From Vreelandella lutescens (GTDB lineage Bacteria > Pseudomonadota > Gammaproteobacteria > Pseudomonadales > Halomonadaceae): 64,000 nt of DNA. Positions 35,065 to 43,032 of the stretch are shown here, in pieces. The DNA is taken from NCBI RefSeq assembly GCF_014640815.1, contig NZ_BMHM01000001.1:716875-780874 (forward strand), given 5' to 3'. The position numbers and the translations under genes are program-made. The notes under the pieces were generated by a model. It saw only the letters and a program-made list of their open reading frames with translations, was not told the DNA's origin and made no database searches. Each line of letters begins with the position of its first letter. Position 1 is the first letter of the stretch.

Positions 35065-35847
35065 TTATCCGCGTGTGCGGCTAAGAGCGCTGCCTAGTGT
35101 GATGAAGTAGTCACTCAGCAGCGCGTTGATGCGTTCGCGCTGCTCCCCCTGCGGATATAAACCACGCTCTGCTTCTGGCGAGCTTTTGGTGCCTTTCACC
35201 AAAAAGTGATTTTTGATCGAGGCATCCTGCACGAACGCTTCAAAGGCGCGGGCGCATAGCTCTTCTGGTTTGCTGTAGTAAAGCTGCCCAAGCGCTTTAT
35301 CCATCGCCGCAGAGTGGTGAAATAGTGCGCTAGGTTGCTGGCCATTGGGTTGCAGTAGGATGGCACGAAAGCAAGCGATTAACCGCTGGTTGAGCGGGTG
35401 CTGAATAGGGGAAGCATCGGCCAGCCAAGCGGCAGATGCAAAAGCACTGTTCGGCACGTTGTGAAAGCATTTAGGCGCAATGTAGTGATCGAAGGCGTGA
35501 AACCACTCGTGGGCAATACTGCCCGGGCCTGCGTTTTTGGCCAGCGCAAAGCTGCGTTGGCGAGGGTCGTAGTGGGCCGAAACGCCAGGCCTTCCACCAG
35601 TGCCGTACTGGAGCGCGAGAGAGCCCCTGAGTGAAATCAGCGTTTCGGTACCTTGAAGAATCAGCATGAGATCGCACAGCGCATCGTGAAACAGCTCGGC
35701 TGCACGGTCTCGTTCAGTGTTGGTGACCCAGCGGCCAATCTCGATGGAGCGAAAATCGAACTGGCGGCGAATCAAGCCAAAACTGCTGGCGGGCTCCGAG
35801 CGGTGCGCAGGGCCGTTGCGGAAAAATGTTCGTTCGTGAAAGCTCAC
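35065..35847 (-). CDS. CLCA_X family protein (putative zinc metallopeptidase)
   Basis: The 260-residue protein has a zincin motif HEWFH followed by AFDHYI near 140-150 and conserved FFRNGPAHR and FDFRSIEIGRWVT in the N-terminal part, as in the CLCA_X family seen in Halomonas and other gammaproteobacteria. No signal peptide is visible, so it is probably cytoplasmic; its substrate is unknown. I prefer the GTG at 35847 after AGG. A longer frame to 35964 exists, but it would translate the terminator and part of a probable small RNA at 35899-36102. Confidence 0.75.
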   Translation of the reverse strand: MSFHERTFFRNGPAHRSEPASSFGLIRRQFDFRSIEIGRWVTNTERDRAAELFHDALCDLMLILQGTETLISLRGSLALQYGTGGRPGVSAHYDPRQRSFALAKNAGPGSIAHEWFHAFDHYIAPKCFHNVPNSAFASAAWLADASPIQHPLNQRLIACFRAILLQPNGQQPSALFHHSAAMDKALGQLYYSKPEELCARAFEAFVQDASIKNHFLVKGTKSSPEAERGLYPQGEQRERINALLSDYFITLGSALSRTRG

Positions 35848-35898
35848 GTTAAACCTATGCCTGTCTGAACCATCGTCTCGCCATACCTTGCGCCCATG

Positions 35899-36102
35899 AA
35901 AAAGCGCCCTCGTAAATGAGGACGCTTTTTTAAGCACCAATGCTTCTAGTACCTGGCCTTCCATGGTCGTCGTTTAGCTCTTCCTGAGCTAACTCCTTCC
36001 CTGGTGTTACCTTGCTCTTCCTGAGCTGACTCCTTCCATGAGCAATATCTCGCTATTCCTTAGCGTACATTCCATTGTGACGCGGTATCCCTGCCGCGAG
36101 CC
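35899..36102 (-). ncRNA. CsrB/RsmZ-like CsrA-sequestering small RNA (A)
   Basis: The minus strand here has ten GGA motifs in about 160 nt. Several lie in hairpin loops: CGCGG-CAGGGATA-CCGCG (36098-36081), CGCTA-AGGAA-TAGCG (36065-36051), GCTC-AGGAA-GAGC (36026-36014) and a 7-bp stem TTAGCTC/GAGCTAA around AGGAA (35992-35974). It ends in a terminator (35930-35899) with T5. Repeated (A)GGA in short hairpin loops plus a terminator is the hallmark of CsrB/CsrC/RsmY/RsmZ RNAs, which titrate the translational regulator CsrA. About 204 nt is between RsmZ and CsrC in length. A TTGTAC-N17-TATAGT promoter precedes it. Confidence 0.75.
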
Positions 36103-36108
36103 CTTTCA

Positions 36109-36173
36109 ACTATAGGTTAGGGATAAGTGATGTACAAGATAAAATTGTATGTTTATTGTACTTGAATAGTACA
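36109..36173 (-). promoter_or_regulatory. promoter of small RNA A with upstream TGTACT palindrome
   Basis: On the minus strand TTGTAC (36137-36132) and TATAGT (36114-36109) are 17 nt apart. Further upstream, TGTACT and AGTACA form a perfect 6-bp inverted repeat with a 5-nt spacer at 36157-36173, centred about 63 bp before the predicted start. This resembles in shape and place the GacA/UvrY upstream site of csrB/rsm genes (TGTAAG-N6-CTTACA), though the sequence differs. The promoter faces away from the DJ-1-like gene. Confidence 0.5.
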
Positions 36174-36348
36174 TAAATGATGCTTCCTGTTATCAAAAGG
36201 CGCGAAAACAAGTCGTTATGGTGGATATCGAGGTTTTTGATTTTCTATACAAGGTAGCCGGGCAGGGCTTGTAACCGTAAAAGTGCGCCCCAAGGTAAAT
36301 GGAGTAACGCATCACGCTATCCCACTCTTCACTATTAGGAGCATCGAG

Positions 36349-37035
36349 ATGAGCAAGCGTATTCTAGTGGTACTAACCTCGCATGATCAGCTAGGCGATA
36401 CCGGCGAGAAAACCGGGTTTTGGCTGGAAGAGTTGGCAGCGCCTTACTACGTGTTTAAAGATGCAGGGGCGGTGGTCACGCTTGCTTCGCCGAAAGGCGG
36501 CCAACCGCCGCTGGATCCTAAAAGCGATGCAGAAGATAGCCAAACCGATGAAACGCGCCGCTTCCAAAAAGATGAGGCCGCAAAAGCAGCGCTTGCCAAC
36601 ACCCATCTGCTAAGTGAGATGAAGGCGGATGATTTTGATGCAGTCTTCTACCCCGGCGGCCACGGCCCGCTATGGGACTTGGTAGACGACCAAGACTCCA
36701 TCAAACTGATTGAAACCTTCATTGCCCAAGGCAAGCCGGTAGCGTCTGTTTGTCACGCGCCTATCGTGCTGGTGAATGCCAAAGACAGCAACGGCGAGCC
36801 GCTGGTGAAAGGTCGCCAAGTCACTGGCTTCACCAACGGTGAAGAAGACGCCGTTGGCCTCACGGATGTAGTGCCGCACTTGGTGGAAGATGCATTGCAG
36901 AAGTGTGGCGGTATTTACAGCAAAGCCGATATCTTTACGCCCTATGTACGTGAAGATGGCCAGCTAATTACTGGCCAGAACCCGCCTTCCTCAGCGCCAA
37001 CGGCAGAAGCGCTAATGGCGTGGTTTACGCGCTGA
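36349..37035 (+). CDS. type 1 glutamine amidotransferase-like protein (DJ-1/PfpI, Hsp31-like)
   Basis: The 228-residue cytoplasmic protein has the DJ-1/PfpI fold: FYPGGHGPLWDL near 100-111 and the nucleophile elbow VCHAPI with Cys135-His136. The length and the inserted segment near 50-90 fit the class that includes Hsp31-like glyoxalase III/deglycase proteins and type 1 GATase-domain proteins. It probably handles reactive carbonyl stress. AGGAG precedes the ATG at 36349; upstream in-frame codons to 36283 lack a ribosome site. It ends at a bidirectional terminator. Confidence 0.88.
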   Translation: MSKRILVVLTSHDQLGDTGEKTGFWLEELAAPYYVFKDAGAVVTLASPKGGQPPLDPKSDAEDSQTDETRRFQKDEAAKAALANTHLLSEMKADDFDAVFYPGGHGPLWDLVDDQDSIKLIETFIAQGKPVASVCHAPIVLVNAKDSNGEPLVKGRQVTGFTNGEEDAVGLTDVVPHLVEDALQKCGGIYSKADIFTPYVREDGQLITGQNPPSSAPTAEALMAWFTR

Positions 37036-37080
37036 GCGAAGCGATCACATAAGTGAAGCGGTAAAGTGAACGCATAAAAA

Positions 37081-37107
37081 GGCGGGCCATGGGCCCGCCT
37101 TTTTTGT
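37081..37107. terminator. bidirectional terminator between DJ-1-like and mipA genes
   Basis: GGCGGGCCATGGGCCCGCC forms a near-perfect hairpin with AAAAA on the left and TTTTTT on the right, between two convergent genes. Confidence 0.85.
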
Positions 37108-37123
37108 GGTGGTCATCGCCGAA

Positions 37124-37915
37124 CTAGAAGCGGTAAGTTAGCGATACGCCGCTTAGTGCCTGCCAATCGCTACCTAGGTCTTCCACAATGGGGCTATCGG
37201 ATGCGCTGCCGGTAAGGTAAGTGGTGCCTAAAAACCCTGTGGCAGTCCATTCCGGCGTTAACGCGTAGCTCAGCGTTGCGTTAATGCCTGCCCGCCAATA
37301 GCCGCCATCAGGCGTGTAAGCCGCTATGCCGCTGCGGGCGCTATCTTGTGCCGAGACACCAAAGAACGATTCGGTCCACTTTTCATTGGAGTAGCTCACA
37401 CTTGGCGTCAGCGTGAAGAGCGTGCGTTCGCTCATGGGCAGTCGAAGGGCTGCATCCCCCGTGAAGTTAGCGCCCTCTACATCGCCTGTCACCGCTGTGC
37501 TGCCCGCGATGCTGTAACGCCACAGGCCCTGCTGGTAACTCACCCGTAGGCCAAGAGTGGCACCGCCATCGACTTTCTCAAAGCGGCTGATGTCGCCTTC
37601 GTTATCCCGCCCGAAGGTGTAGCCGATGTACGGAGAAGCGGTCCAATTGCCTTGGCGAATCGCATGCCAAGCGATACCGTCGCGTAGGTTGATGGAGAGC
37701 TGGTCACCATAGGTGAGGTTGAGCACTGGCAGTGGCTGCACATCGTAATCATCGCTGCCCAGGTAATCAGGAGCATAGGTAGCGCCTGCGCCAAGGGTGC
37801 CTTCCCAGCTGTCGGCGAGTGCTGGAGTAGCTAAGGCAATACCCAAAGCGGCCGCCAACCAGGGGGTAAGACGCTTCTGTGGAGGGGTCGCTATTGCAAT
37901 AGTGTTGGTCGTCAC
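37124..37915 (-). CDS. MipA/OmpV family outer-membrane protein
   Basis: The 263-residue precursor has a signal peptide (basic QKRLTP, hydrophobic LAAALGIALA, ATPALA before DS) and then amphipathic beta strands ending in SGVSLTYRF with the C-terminal Phe typical of outer-membrane barrels. GAGATYAPDYLGSDDY near the start is the MipA/OmpV signature. E. coli MipA scaffolds murein enzymes; OmpV types are salt-related porins, and the role here is unknown. I prefer GTG at 37915 over TTG at 37978. It is monocistronic and convergent with the DJ-1-like gene. Confidence 0.87.
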   Translation of the reverse strand: MTTNTIAIATPPQKRLTPWLAAALGIALATPALADSWEGTLGAGATYAPDYLGSDDYDVQPLPVLNLTYGDQLSINLRDGIAWHAIRQGNWTASPYIGYTFGRDNEGDISRFEKVDGGATLGLRVSYQQGLWRYSIAGSTAVTGDVEGANFTGDAALRLPMSERTLFTLTPSVSYSNEKWTESFFGVSAQDSARSGIAAYTPDGGYWRAGINATLSYALTPEWTATGFLGTTYLTGSASDSPIVEDLGSDWQALSGVSLTYRF

Positions 37916-38064
37916 GGGGCTGCCCTTTATTAGTTGCAAACGTGCACGATTGTATGTTTTTGGTAGAAGCCACTGCAAGGTATCTGATAGGTTTTAGTCG
38001 ATAGCATGAAAACTTTTGGCGTTTCATATCATAGGTTAGATAACTCAACCGCTATAGAGCGCAC

Positions 38065-38211
38065 TGTGTGCACATAACGCAGGGACGGCGTTACAGGGAA
38101 GTGCAGGCATGGAGTGCTTGCGGTGCACATGGAAGCATGAACAGGATGTTCGTGAAGTAGGATTATGGAGGACCTGATGAAACCCCGGCCAGCAATGGCC
38201 GGGGTTTTTTT
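38065..38211 (+). ncRNA. CsrB/RsmZ-like CsrA-sequestering small RNA (B)
   Basis: Eight GGA triplets lie in about 90 nt. Hairpins that show GGA in the loop are TAACGC-AGGGACG-GCGTTA (38075-38093), GCAGGCA-TGGAG-TGCTTGC (38103-38121), TGC-ACATGGAA-GCA (38124-38137, weak) and GAAC-AGGAT-GTTC (38139-38151). A linear AGGATTATGGAGGA follows, then the terminator CCCCGGCC/GGCCGGGG with T7 (38183-38211). A TATAGA at 38053-38058 could be the -10 box, giving a start near 38065. The architecture is that of RsmY/RsmZ. It shares the second hairpin stem, the AGGATTA-GGAGGA segment and the terminator with RNA C. Confidence 0.75.
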
Positions 38212-38241
38212 ATGAACGAGCGGTGCGCGTGACAAGAGCCA

Positions 38242-38457
38242 TTAACAGGCGTGGTGATAGAACAGTGCGCTTAGCTGGCTCATGGGGGCCGATACCGACG
38301 TTTGGCAACTTAAACAGCGTAACAGCACGCTGTCTTTCCCGGTGCCTTCCAGTCGAAACCGGTTCAGGTACGGTGTTGTCGCGGATTCTGCATTGCCGCA
38401 GTGGCGGCACATAATATCCACACCGTGGACTTTCGAGCTGATCATGATATGTCGCAC
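38242..38457 (-). CDS. small zinc-ribbon-like protein, 71 aa
   Basis: A 71-residue protein with MCRHCG (Cys17, Cys20) and LRCLSC (Cys48, Cys51), a four-cysteine zinc ribbon; no named family recognised. AGGAGGT lies 4 nt before the GTG start at 38457, and ATG codons at residues 5 and 16 are alternatives. A longer frame on the same strand (38210-38536) overlaps it but lacks sensible motifs. It lies between the two plus-strand small RNAs B and C on the opposite strand. Confidence 0.6.
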   Translation of the reverse strand: MRHIMISSKVHGVDIMCRHCGNAESATTPYLNRFRLEGTGKDSVLLRCLSCQTSVSAPMSQLSALFYHHAC

Positions 38458-38679
38458 GCTGACCTCCTACCGCTAGGGGGTGAATGGGTTCAGGCGTGGT
38501 AACGTCCGTGTAGAAAGGCATCCTTACAGATGCCAAAAAAGTATAGGTGGCAACCCTGCAACGCGCTAAGAAAAGCAGTCTCAGTGTGTGCTTTATTTAA
38601 AAGTGCACAGCCTCGATATTTAACAAAAGTGCTGATGTTTCTATCTCAGGTTAATGTAGTTGACACATTTAAAAGGCAA

Positions 38680-38820
38680 GGTGAGCAGTAACACAGGGAA
38701 AAGTGTTAAGGAGCAGGCAGGGAAGGCTTGCAAGACCAGGGATGCACGAACAGGAGGTTCGTGAAGAAGGATTACGGAGGAGTTACTACTACCCCGGCCA
38801 GCAATGGCCGGGGTTTTTTT
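38680..38820 (+). ncRNA. CsrB/RsmZ-like CsrA-sequestering small RNA (C)
   Basis: Eight GGA triplets lie between 38697 and 38781. Loops carrying GGA are TAACAC-AGGGAAAA-GTGTTA (38689-38708), GCAGGC-AGGGAAG-GCTTGC (38713-38731) and a 7-bp CACGAAC/GTTCGTG stem around AGGAG (38745-38763). Then come single-stranded AAGGATTACGGAGGAG and the terminator CCCCGGCC/GGCCGGGG with T7 (38792-38820). TTGACA is at 38660-38665, but no good -10 box is spaced to it, so the 5' end is uncertain. It is a diverged duplicate of RNA B 0.6 kb upstream. Confidence 0.75.
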
Positions 38821-38827
38821 ATGCCAA

Positions 38828-40087
38828 TTAAGCGGGTTTTTCGTCGTCACTCTCAGGCTTAGCGCTGCCCTGGTGCGCAAGCGGGCTTGCTTGGTCTAAG
38901 CGCGGGTGGTTATCCAGGAAGGCCTGCTTAAGGTTGGGCAGGGCATCCAGCGCTTGAATGGTGTGGTGCAGCGCATGCACGGCAGCCAGTACGTCCTGGG
39001 TGTTACCGGTTTCCGAAATGGTATGCATGTTACGGATCGGGAATCCCATAGAGGTAGCAGCGCTATCGATGGAAGCCAACACGCCCGCCATGCCGTCCGT
39101 GCCGGTATCCACGCCCACGATGTCCCGCTGCATGGGAATGTCCTGCTCTTTGGCAGCACTGGCAATAATACGGTTGAGCTGTTCGCTGGCAATAGAGCCC
39201 ACCGACAGCGTAAAGCCTTTGCCCATTTCCAGCGGCTGCATACGCTTATCGCCAATGCCGGGGGCCGCCACATAGTCGTGGTTAACGTCCACGCCAATCA
39301 ACGCATCGGGCTTGAGTTCACCGGCCAGCACTCGGCTGCCGAAACGGCCAATCTCTTCGTAGCTGGCGATAGCAAACATCACCCGTACGTTCTCGGTGCC
39401 GCCCGCTTCAGCGATCAGGCGCGCCACTTCAGCCGTCACAAAGCAGCCCAGACCGTTATCCAAATACGCGCCGTAGAACGTATTCGGGCTAAAGCCTTGG
39501 CGGATAGGGCGATTGAAGATAATCGAGTCGCCCGGACGCACGCCCAGGTTCAGCACCTGCTGCTTTTTGTTCTCGCCGTGGATTTGCAGGTCGAGATATA
39601 TCTGCTCTTTCTTAATGCCTTTGCTGCCATCGCGCTGGGCGGGGTCAGAAAAGTGGATAGCACCCAGCGCTTCCACCGTGCCGCCTTCAATGCTGCGGTA
39701 GCTGCCGGGGGCTTCCGGGTCTTCGCTGAACAGCGTGACTTCATGGCCGATCAGCACGCTGGGTAGGAAGGAGTCGGTGTTGATCCAGATTTTGCCATCT
39801 TCACCAATCGAGCGAACCTGCATACGGATTTTGTCCGCATGGCCGATGATCATCAGCTTGAACATATCATCGCGGTCCGGGTGAGTATCCAGCACCACGC
39901 CCGCATTGCCTTTGAACTGGTGCAAGTGCCAGTTACTGGGGGCGAAGCTCTCGAAGTAAGGCTTCAGCACGCCGTAGGTCATTGCGCCTTCCAGGCCTAC
40001 CGGGCTGGGGGCGGCCAAAATGTCGCGCATCAGTTTGAACTGCGCGTCGGGCATGGGTTGCGTCCAGGGTTTTGCAGTATCGCTCAT
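38828..40087 (-). CDS. M42-type (M18/M28-like) metal-dependent aminopeptidase
   Basis: The 419-residue cytoplasmic protein has the co-catalytic metallopeptidase layout of M42 tetrahedral aminopeptidases: IIGHADKI near 75-82 (first metal ligand), YLDNGLGC near 208-215 (bridging Asp), SYEEIGRFGSR near 245 (Glu-Glu pair), GVDVNHD near 268 and MHTISETGNTQD near 355. It should trim N-terminal residues from peptides. The C-terminal tail (about 30 residues) is charged and non-conserved. The ATG at 40087 is isolated and no operon partner is near. Confidence 0.85.
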   Translation of the reverse strand: MSDTAKPWTQPMPDAQFKLMRDILAAPSPVGLEGAMTYGVLKPYFESFAPSNWHLHQFKGNAGVVLDTHPDRDDMFKLMIIGHADKIRMQVRSIGEDGKIWINTDSFLPSVLIGHEVTLFSEDPEAPGSYRSIEGGTVEALGAIHFSDPAQRDGSKGIKKEQIYLDLQIHGENKKQQVLNLGVRPGDSIIFNRPIRQGFSPNTFYGAYLDNGLGCFVTAEVARLIAEAGGTENVRVMFAIASYEEIGRFGSRVLAGELKPDALIGVDVNHDYVAAPGIGDKRMQPLEMGKGFTLSVGSIASEQLNRIIASAAKEQDIPMQRDIVGVDTGTDGMAGVLASIDSAATSMGFPIRNMHTISETGNTQDVLAAVHALHHTIQALDALPNLKQAFLDNHPRLDQASPLAHQGSAKPESDDEKPA

Positions 40088-40278
40088 CGTGCTTGCTCGC
40101 TTATGACGGTAGTGAAACGTGAGGCTTAGTCTGCCAGATTCTGCGCGCCAATGCGCTGATTCCAGGTGCCACGTTTAGCGGATAGTACGGCGCGCGATTC
40201 CGGGTATGATGGAAGATAGCTGGCTATCCATTTACGCCACCCTATCACAACAAAAAAGCTCACGACGAGGGAGTGTCC

Positions 40279-41505
40279 ATGCCCACTGCTAGCGTTCAAA
40301 CGCAGCGCTTTAAAGTGCTGCTAGCGGGTGTGTTTAGCCAAATTCTATGCATTGGCATTGCGCGGTTTGCCTATACGCCGCTGCTGCCAGTGATGCAACA
40401 GCAGAGCTGGATTAGCGACGCCGATGGCGGCTGGCTGGCGGCGTTGAACTACGCAGGCTATATGCTGGGGGCGGTGCTCGCGGCTTCAATTCGCACGATT
40501 TATCTCAAAGACACGCTGTTTCGCATTGGCCTAGTGCTGGCGGTGCTAACCACCGCCGGTATGGCGCTGACCGAACACTTTTGGGTATGGGCAGGGTTGC
40601 GCTTTTTGGCGGGGCTCTCCAGCAGTGGCTCGATGCTATTGGCATCAGGGCTGATTTTGCATTGGCTGATTCAGCACCGCCAGCGGGGCGAGCTGGGCAT
40701 CCACTTTGCAGGCGTCGGCATTGGTATTGTGGTAGCGGCTTTAGCGGTAGAGCTGATGCTGACGCTGGCAATGAACTGGCAAGCGCAGTGGTGGGGCTTT
40801 AGCGCCTTGGGGGCGGTGCTGCTGGTGCCTGCCTGGTGCTGGTTGCCGCGCCCGGTAAAACCGGTGGTAGGCAGTGCTGCCAGCCATCAAGCACCTGCAA
40901 CGCCGCCTAGCCGCACCTTTATGCGCCTGATGCTGCCTGCCTACTTTTGTGCGGGCTATGGCTATGTGATCAGCGCGACGTTTTTGGTCGCGATTGTGGA
41001 GCGTGAACCGCTGCTGGCCGGAGCCGGGAACTGGGCCTTTGCGCTGGTAGGGCTGGCCGCAGCGCCTGCGGTGATGCTGTGGGATTTAATCGCGCGGCGG
41101 ATTGGTTATTTAGGCGCGCTGATTGTGGCCATGCTGGTGCAGGTAGTCGGCATTGTGCTGCCTGCCATAAGCCCAACGCTGCCGGGCGTGTTGATTAGCG
41201 CTGTGCTGTACGGCGGCACGTTCTTGGGCTGTGTCAGTTTAGTGCTCACTATGGCCGGTAGGCTTTACCCCGCCAGCCCCGCCCGTTTGATGGGGCAAAT
41301 GACGTTGGCCTATGGCGCAGCGCAGATTGTGGCTCCTGCGTTAACCGGCATGCTGGCAGAAGCCTCTGGCCATTATTATGTGGGCCTCTGGCTAGCCGGG
41401 GGCTTCGTATGTGTTGGGGCGCTGCTGCTGGCGTGGCTGCGCAAAGTGGATCATACCGCCCAGCGGCTGGATGCTGAGGCAAAAGCGAGCTATGCCACGC
41501 CGTGA
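40279..41505 (+). CDS. YbfB/YjiJ family MFS transporter
   Basis: The 408-residue inner-membrane protein has about 12 hydrophobic segments. The opening SQILCIGIARFAYTPLLPVM and GWLAALNYAGYMLGA are typical of the YbfB/YjiJ branch of the major facilitator superfamily, whose substrates are unknown. The ATG at 40279 follows GAGGGAG; a GTG two codons earlier is too close to that site. The next gene, a sodium symporter, begins 63 bp downstream in the same direction, but a functional link is not evident. Confidence 0.88.
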   Translation: MPTASVQTQRFKVLLAGVFSQILCIGIARFAYTPLLPVMQQQSWISDADGGWLAALNYAGYMLGAVLAASIRTIYLKDTLFRIGLVLAVLTTAGMALTEHFWVWAGLRFLAGLSSSGSMLLASGLILHWLIQHRQRGELGIHFAGVGIGIVVAALAVELMLTLAMNWQAQWWGFSALGAVLLVPAWCWLPRPVKPVVGSAASHQAPATPPSRTFMRLMLPAYFCAGYGYVISATFLVAIVEREPLLAGAGNWAFALVGLAAAPAVMLWDLIARRIGYLGALIVAMLVQVVGIVLPAISPTLPGVLISAVLYGGTFLGCVSLVLTMAGRLYPASPARLMGQMTLAYGAAQIVAPALTGMLAEASGHYYVGLWLAGGFVCVGALLLAWLRKVDHTAQRLDAEAKASYATP

Positions 41506-41568
41506 TACGTGGGCTTTCACTGCAAAATCCACTAGGATAGGCGCTTTTTTCTGACAGGGTGGAAGGTC

Positions 41569-43032
41569 ATGGCGTCTTCTGGGCAACCTCGCATTCAGTG
41601 GCTAGGCCGCTGGGGCTTTATGTTGGCAGCCACCGGTTCGGCGGTGGGGCTAGGCAATATTTGGAAATTTCCCTATATCACGGGGGAGTATGGCGGCGGT
41701 GCCTTCGTACTGGTCTATTTAGCGTGCATCTTAGCGGTGGGCGTCCCGGTGATGATGACGGAAATTGCCTTTGGTCGTCGTGGTCGTGGAAGCCCCATTG
41801 ATGCCATTCGCCGTGTGGTGAACGAGTCTGGCCGCTCCTCTATGTGGTCGCTGATTGGCTGGATGGCCATGCTCTGTGGCTTTATGATTCTGTCGTTCTA
41901 CGTCGTGGTGGCCGGCTGGTCCTTCTCCTACTTATGGAAAATGCTCTCCGGCGGTTTGGCGGGCACTAGTGTTGACGATATGGCCGCGGTGTTCGGGGCC
42001 AATAACGCCAACCCCATCACGCTGGGCGGCTGGAGTACGCTAGTCACGCTGCTCACCATGGTCATTGTCGGTAAAGGCGTTCAGGAAGGCATCGAGAAAA
42101 ACGTTAGCTGGATGATGCCTGGGCTGGTGCTGATGCTGGTGCTGCTGATTGTATTCGGCGTGTTTTCCGGCGGCTTTGGTGAGGCGGTGAGTTTCCTGTT
42201 CTCGTTCAAAGCAGGCAGCCTGTCTAGTGAAGGCATGCTGGCGGCTTTGGGACACGCCTTCTTCACGCTCTCACTGGCATCGGGGGCGATTCTGACCTAC
42301 GGCAGCTACCTGCCGAAAGGTGCTTCCATTGGCCGCACCACGCTGAGCGTGGCCGTGGCAGATACCGTGGTGGCGCTGATGGCGGGGCTAGCGATCTTCC
42401 CGGTGATTTTTGCCAACGGCATGAACCCCGGTGAAGGCCCAGGGCTAATCTTTATGAGCCTGCCGCTGGCGTTCCAAGCGATGCCCATGGGCACGCTGTT
42501 CGGTGTGCTGTTTTTCTTAATGCTCTCCATGGCCGCGCTCACTTCCTCAATCTCTATGGTGGAAGCGACGGTCTCGTGGCTATGCGACAACAAAGGCATG
42601 AGCCGTAAATCAGCCGCGTGGGCCACGGGTATTGTGCTATGGCTGATGAGCACGCTGGCGATGCTGTCGTTCAACATGGGCGCTGACTGGACGCTGGCAG
42701 GCAAAAACTTCTTTGACTGGCTAGATTACCTCACCTCCCGCTGGATGATGCCGCTGGGTGGTTTAGGCATGGTGCTGCTGGCAGGGTTTGTGCTGAAAAG
42801 CGAGACCTTCCGCGACGAGCTGGGGCTTTCGCCGCTGCCCTATGCGCTGTGGCTCACCATGGTGCGCTACGTCAGCCCGCTGGGTATTCTGGTGATTTTT
42901 GTTGATGCCCTTGGCCTGTATCAGGTCTCGTTTGCGGCCCACTGGCCAATGTTGTTGGCGCTGCTGGTGCTAGTTGCCGTGGTGGGAGAGGCCATTAGCC
43001 CGCGTCTTCGCCACGCGCTTTCCGCCCGCTAA
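41569..43032 (+). CDS. sodium-dependent transporter of the NSS (SNF/LeuT) family
   Basis: The 487-residue protein has the neurotransmitter:sodium symporter signature ATGSAVGLGNIWKFPYI with GGGAF following in TM1 and TM2, about 11-12 membrane segments, and a SLASGAILTYGSYL stretch in TM6. Bacterial members import amino acids with Na+, which suits a salt-adapted cell. AAGG stands before the ATG. Its 3' end overlaps the end of the convergent umuC by 63 nt. The exact substrate cannot be read from sequence. Confidence 0.9.
   Translation: MASSGQPRIQWLGRWGFMLAATGSAVGLGNIWKFPYITGEYGGGAFVLVYLACILAVGVPVMMTEIAFGRRGRGSPIDAIRRVVNESGRSSMWSLIGWMAMLCGFMILSFYVVVAGWSFSYLWKMLSGGLAGTSVDDMAAVFGANNANPITLGGWSTLVTLLTMVIVGKGVQEGIEKNVSWMMPGLVLMLVLLIVFGVFSGGFGEAVSFLFSFKAGSLSSEGMLAALGHAFFTLSLASGAILTYGSYLPKGASIGRTTLSVAVADTVVALMAGLAIFPVIFANGMNPGEGPGLIFMSLPLAFQAMPMGTLFGVLFFLMLSMAALTSSISMVEATVSWLCDNKGMSRKSAAWATGIVLWLMSTLAMLSFNMGADWTLAGKNFFDWLDYLTSRWMMPLGGLGMVLLAGFVLKSETFRDELGLSPLPYALWLTMVRYVSPLGILVIFVDALGLYQVSFAAHWPMLLALLVLVAVVGEAISPRLRHALSAR

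Noticed and set aside
35848..35964. N-terminal extension of the CLCA_X protein
   Set aside because: The extension would be translated from the terminator and tail of small RNA A; a GTG at 35847 with AGG upstream fits the conserved part of the protein.
35974..36037. 24-bp direct repeat (period 37 bp), possible CRISPR or minisatellite
   Set aside because: Only two units occur, and each forms a GGA-loop hairpin of the small RNA; there are no spacers or cas genes.
37916..37978. TTG start for the MipA-like protein
   Set aside because: It adds 21 residues before a normal signal peptide; the GTG at 37915 gives a sensible precursor.
38210..38536. 108-residue minus-strand frame
   Set aside because: It overlaps the zinc-ribbon gene, which has paired CxxC motifs and a strong ribosome site; the longer product shows no motif.
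38906..39766. 286-residue open frame on the plus strand
   Set aside because: It is the antisense shadow of the M42 peptidase gene, which has clear motifs; the antisense product has no family features.
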